This document shows, one piece after another, positions 5,887-7,859 of a DNA stretch of 7,859 nucleotides. The DNA is taken from positions 1 to 7,859 of the forward strand of contig JBFWNZ010000174.1 in NCBI GenBank assembly GCA_050250795.1. Direction: 5' to 3'. The stretch comes from JBFWNZ01 sp050250795 (GTDB lineage Bacteria > Pseudomonadota > Alphaproteobacteria > UBA8366). How positions within the stretch are numbered: position 1 is the stretch's first letter; every line of letters starts with the position of its first letter. The notes beneath the pieces were generated by a model. It made no database searches and had not been told where the DNA came from. It saw nothing but the letters and a program-made list of their open reading frames with translations. Position numbers and translations under genes: made by a program.

Positions 5887-6804
5887 ATGGCCGCCAAGAT
5901 CGGATACCTGCTGCCGACCCGCGAACGGGTGATGGACGGTCAGTTCGAGGCCGGGCCGTTGCTTGCCCTCGCCGAAAAAGCCGAGGCGCTGGGCTATGCC
6001 TCGATCTGGGCCGGCGATTCGCTGTTCGCACGCGCCCGGCACGAGCCGCTTGCCCTGCTGACGGCGGTCGCGGCGCGGACGCGCCATGTGGAATTGGGTA
6101 CTGCGGTGATGCTGCCGGCACTTCGCAACCCGGTCCTGCTGGCGCATCAGGCTGCAACCATCGACCGGATCGCCGAAGGACGCCTGATCCTGGGCGTCGG
6201 AATCGCATCGGACGTGCCGAACGTTCATGACGAGTTCGATGCGGCTGGCGTTCCGTTCGACAAACGGGTCGGCCGGCTGCTCGAAGGGCTGCGCCTCTGC
6301 CGCGCCCTATGGTCGGGCGAACGCGTCGACTGGAAAGGCCGGTGGGAGGTGCGCGGCGCCGTCATGGAACCGACCCCGCACCGGCCCGGCGGCCCGCCGA
6401 TCTGGATCGGCGGGCGTGTCCGCGCGGCGCTGGAGCGCACGGCGCGCGAATTCGACGGATGGTTCCCAACAGGCCCGGATGCCGCGGGCTGGGGCGAGCA
6501 GTGGCGCATGCTTCAGGATATTGCCCGCGCGGTCGGGCGCGATCCGGCCGCGGTGACACCCGCGATCTACCTGACCCTCGCCCTCGATGACGACGCGGCA
6601 CGCGCCGACGCAAAGGTCGACGCCTTCCTTGCCCGCTATTACGGCAACCGTCCCAATATCCGCCAGCATCAGACCTGCTATGCCGGCCCTGCCGCGGGCG
6701 CGCGGGAATGGATTGCCGGTTACGTTGCCGAAGGGGCCCAACATGTCGTGCTTCGCGTCATCGGCGACGCCGAAGAAGCATTGGAGGCAATGGCACCGCG
6801 ATGA
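5887..6804 (+). CDS. LLM-class (luciferase-like) flavin- or F420-dependent oxidoreductase
   Basis: This 305-residue soluble protein should form the TIM-barrel fold of bacterial luciferase-like enzymes, which use reduced FMN or F420 to oxidise or reduce small organic substrates. Visible family features are GYLLPTRE at 6-13, the ALGYASIWAGDSL strand-turn at 34-46, LGTAVMLPALRNPVLLAHQAATID at 70-93 (barrel strand and NP-x-x-LA-x-QAATID motif), RIAEGRLILGVGIA at 94-107, the RVGRLLEGLRLCRALWSG helix at 127-144 and PPIWIGG at 170-176. It is shorter than SsuD alkanesulfonate monooxygenase (about 380 residues), so it is not called SsuD. The start at 5887 is preferred because the barrel begins there and AAGG sits 7 bases upstream; an in-frame ATG at 5788 would add 33 unrelated residues. 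Its TGA overlaps the next ATG (ATGA), so the two proteins are likely made together. The cofactor and substrate are unknown. Confidence 0.88.
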   Translation: MAAKIGYLLPTRERVMDGQFEAGPLLALAEKAEALGYASIWAGDSLFARARHEPLALLTAVAARTRHVELGTAVMLPALRNPVLLAHQAATIDRIAEGRLILGVGIASDVPNVHDEFDAAGVPFDKRVGRLLEGLRLCRALWSGERVDWKGRWEVRGAVMEPTPHRPGGPPIWIGGRVRAALERTAREFDGWFPTGPDAAGWGEQWRMLQDIARAVGRDPAAVTPAIYLTLALDDDAARADAKVDAFLARYYGNRPNIRQHQTCYAGPAAGAREWIAGYVAEGAQHVVLRVIGDAEEALEAMAPR

Positions 6805-7667
6805 CCCAGGCACAGACTCATGGCGAAACGGCATACGAGACGATCGAGGTGACGCCGATCACGGGCCTTCTGGGCGCCGAGATTGCCGGGGTCGACCTGG
6901 CACGGCCGCTCGACAATCACATCTTCGCCGAAATCCATCGTGCCTTTCTGGCGCATCACGTCCTGCTGTTCCGCGACCAGACGCTGACGACCGAGCAGCA
7001 GGCCGCCTTCGGCCGCCGTTTCGGCACGCTGAACGTCCACCCCTATATCGACGGGTTGAACGGCCATCCCGAGGTGTTCACCCTGGTCAAGGAGAAGGAT
7101 GCCACGCGCCATCTCGGCAATTGCTGGCACTCGGATGTCAGCTATGCCGAACGTCCGACCATGGCGACGATGCTCTACGCCATCGAAGTGCCGCAGGCCG
7201 GCGGCGACACCATGTTCACCAACATGCATGCCGCCTACGACGCTCTCTCACCCGGCATGAAGCGCCTGCTGGACGGGTTGCAGGCCGAGTTCTCGGCCGC
7301 CAACTCGCCGGCCGCGATTATCGCCCGCAACAACGCCACCCCGGCCGGCAGCGCGGCGCGCCCCGAGATCAAGGTCGTCCACCATCCGGTCGTGCGCACC
7401 CATCCCGAAACGGGGCGCAAGGCGCTGTACGTCAACCCGGTGCACACGGTCGGCCTCAAGGATATGACGGCCGCGGAGAGCCGCGGCATCCTGGAATTCC
7501 TCTACGCCCACTCGATCCTGCCGGAATTCACCTGCCGCCTGCACTGGACGCCCGGCGCGCTGGCGCTGTGGGACAATCGCAGCACCATGCATTACGCGGT
7601 CAACGACTTCAGCGGCCACCGTCGCGAGATGCGCCGGGTGACGGTGGACGGCGACCGGCCGTTTTAG
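6801..7667 (+). CDS. TauD/TfdA-family Fe(II)/2-oxoglutarate-dependent dioxygenase
   Basis: This 288-residue soluble enzyme (E. coli TauD is 283) couples 2-oxoglutarate decarboxylation to hydroxylation of a substrate, often releasing sulfite, sulfate or a carbonyl product. The iron ligands are H110 and D112 in CWHSDVSY and H264 in STMHYAVND. 2-oxoglutarate contacts known in TauD have counterparts in T137 (GGDTMFT) and R275 (HRREMRR). R279 matches the TauD arginine that contacts the sulfonate, and H80 in NVHPY matches TauD H70. Other family marks are GAEIAGVDL at 25-33, FRDQTLT at 57-63 and ALWDNR at 255-260. TauD Y73 seems not to be conserved here (I83), so the substrate may not be taurine; TfdA-like ether cleavage or another sulfonate, sulfate ester or carboxylate is possible. 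Its ATG overlaps the LLM stop. GGAGG at 6783-6787 is 13 bases upstream, rather far, which supports translational coupling. Confidence 0.92.
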   Translation: MTQAQTHGETAYETIEVTPITGLLGAEIAGVDLARPLDNHIFAEIHRAFLAHHVLLFRDQTLTTEQQAAFGRRFGTLNVHPYIDGLNGHPEVFTLVKEKDATRHLGNCWHSDVSYAERPTMATMLYAIEVPQAGGDTMFTNMHAAYDALSPGMKRLLDGLQAEFSAANSPAAIIARNNATPAGSAARPEIKVVHHPVVRTHPETGRKALYVNPVHTVGLKDMTAAESRGILEFLYAHSILPEFTCRLHWTPGALALWDNRSTMHYAVNDFSGHRREMRRVTVDGDRPF

Positions 7668-7688
7668 CGCCGCTTTCTCGGTTGGCGG

Positions 7689-7718
7689 TCGACAACATTC
7701 CCGGACTCGGGCGATAAA
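7689..7718 (+). promoter_or_regulatory. Possible promoter for the downstream methyltransferase gene
   Basis: TCGACA at 7689-7694 (five of six to TTGACA) is followed by 18 bases and GATAAA at 7713-7718 (four of six to TATAAT). Transcription would start near 7725, at the first base of the hairpin described next, and give a leader of about 50 bases. The assignment is weak and rests on pattern only. Confidence 0.3.
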
Positions 7719-7724
7719 GCAGCG

Positions 7725-7743
7725 ATCCGCCGGTTCTGCGGAT
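7725..7743 (+). terminator. Small hairpin after the dioxygenase gene, weak terminator or leader hairpin
   Basis: ATCCGC (7725-7730) and GCGGAT (7738-7743) form a perfect 6-bp stem with a 7-base loop. A short T run (7750-7753) follows 6 bases later. The short stem and the detached T run make this a poor intrinsic terminator. It could instead be the 5' hairpin of the methyltransferase mRNA if the promoter at 7689-7718 is real. Confidence 0.3.
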
Positions 7744-7775
7744 GTTCAGTTTTGCCCCGTGCCAGAGGAACCTTC

Positions 7776-7859
7776 ATGACCGCTGCCAACCTCAAACTCG
7801 GCGAGTACACCGGTCTCGGCGAGAGCTATTCGCGCTTCCGCCCCGGCTATTCCGAAAGC
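7776..7859 (+). CDS. Probable class I SAM-dependent methyltransferase, N-terminus (partial)
   Basis: Only the first 28 codons are in the window. They contain LGEYTGLGESYSRFRPGYSES, whose Y-x-x-(F/Y)RPGY pattern is common at the start of small class I methyltransferases just before the SAM-binding Rossmann fold. The start ATG at 7776 has a good ribosome binding site, GAGGA at 7765-7769, 6 bases upstream. It lies 108 bases after the dioxygenase gene on the same strand, behind a possible promoter and hairpin, so it may be its own transcript. The SAM motif itself is not visible, so the family call is provisional and no substrate can be suggested. Confidence 0.6.
   Translation, partial: MTAANLKLGEYTGLGESYSRFRPGYSES

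Noticed and set aside
5188..6228. A 346-codon minus-strand open frame spanning the divergent intergenic region.
   Set aside because: It overlaps two well-supported genes in other frames, its translation shows no motifs, and it would leave both operons without a promoter region.
5887..6804. Naming the LLM gene ssuD because a TauD-like gene follows it.
   Set aside because: The protein is about 75 residues shorter than SsuD, and no ssu transporter or flavin reductase gene is adjacent. Only the superfamily is supported.

Overview
The window is GC-rich and densely coding. It holds six complete genes and two genes cut by the window edges. Strong third-position G/C, protein sequences that read as alphaproteobacterial, and a dxs ... 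tlyA order of the kind I recall from many alphaproteobacteria suggest an alphaproteobacterial chromosome. I cannot name the genus. I see no tRNA, rRNA, IS element, phage gene or CRISPR array, and it looks like ordinary chromosome rather than a mobile island.

Left block (1-2537, plus strand): the 3' end of dxs (isoprenoid precursor synthesis), a 103-base gap with a good promoter, a complete MATE-family efflux transporter, and a TlyA-type rRNA 2'-O-methyltransferase joined to the transporter by a 4-base ATGA overlap. The promoter lies so close to the MATE start codon that the mRNA would be nearly leaderless.

Middle block (2534-5708, minus strand): a two-gene unit read right to left. First comes a TTC38-like tetratricopeptide protein, then, 22 bases on, a long-form (67K-type) SppA signal peptide peptidase. 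The sppA stop codon interlocks with the tlyA stop codon, so these convergent genes share 4 bases and have no intergenic terminator.

Right block (5887-7859, plus strand): across a 178-base divergent region with several GACC/GGTC dyads lies a two-gene unit. It encodes a luciferase-like (LLM) flavin or F420 oxidoreductase and a TauD/TfdA-family Fe(II)/2-oxoglutarate dioxygenase, joined by another ATGA overlap. A 108-base gap with a possible promoter and hairpin precedes the first 28 codons of a probable class I SAM-dependent methyltransferase.

I found no clear-cut new multi-gene system. The most interesting leads are the histidine-pair motifs in the TTC38-like protein (a family without a known biochemical function, encoded beside sppA), the fused-reading LLM plus TauD oxygenase pair of unknown substrate, the dyad cluster between the two divergent operons, and the near-leaderless MATE transcript.
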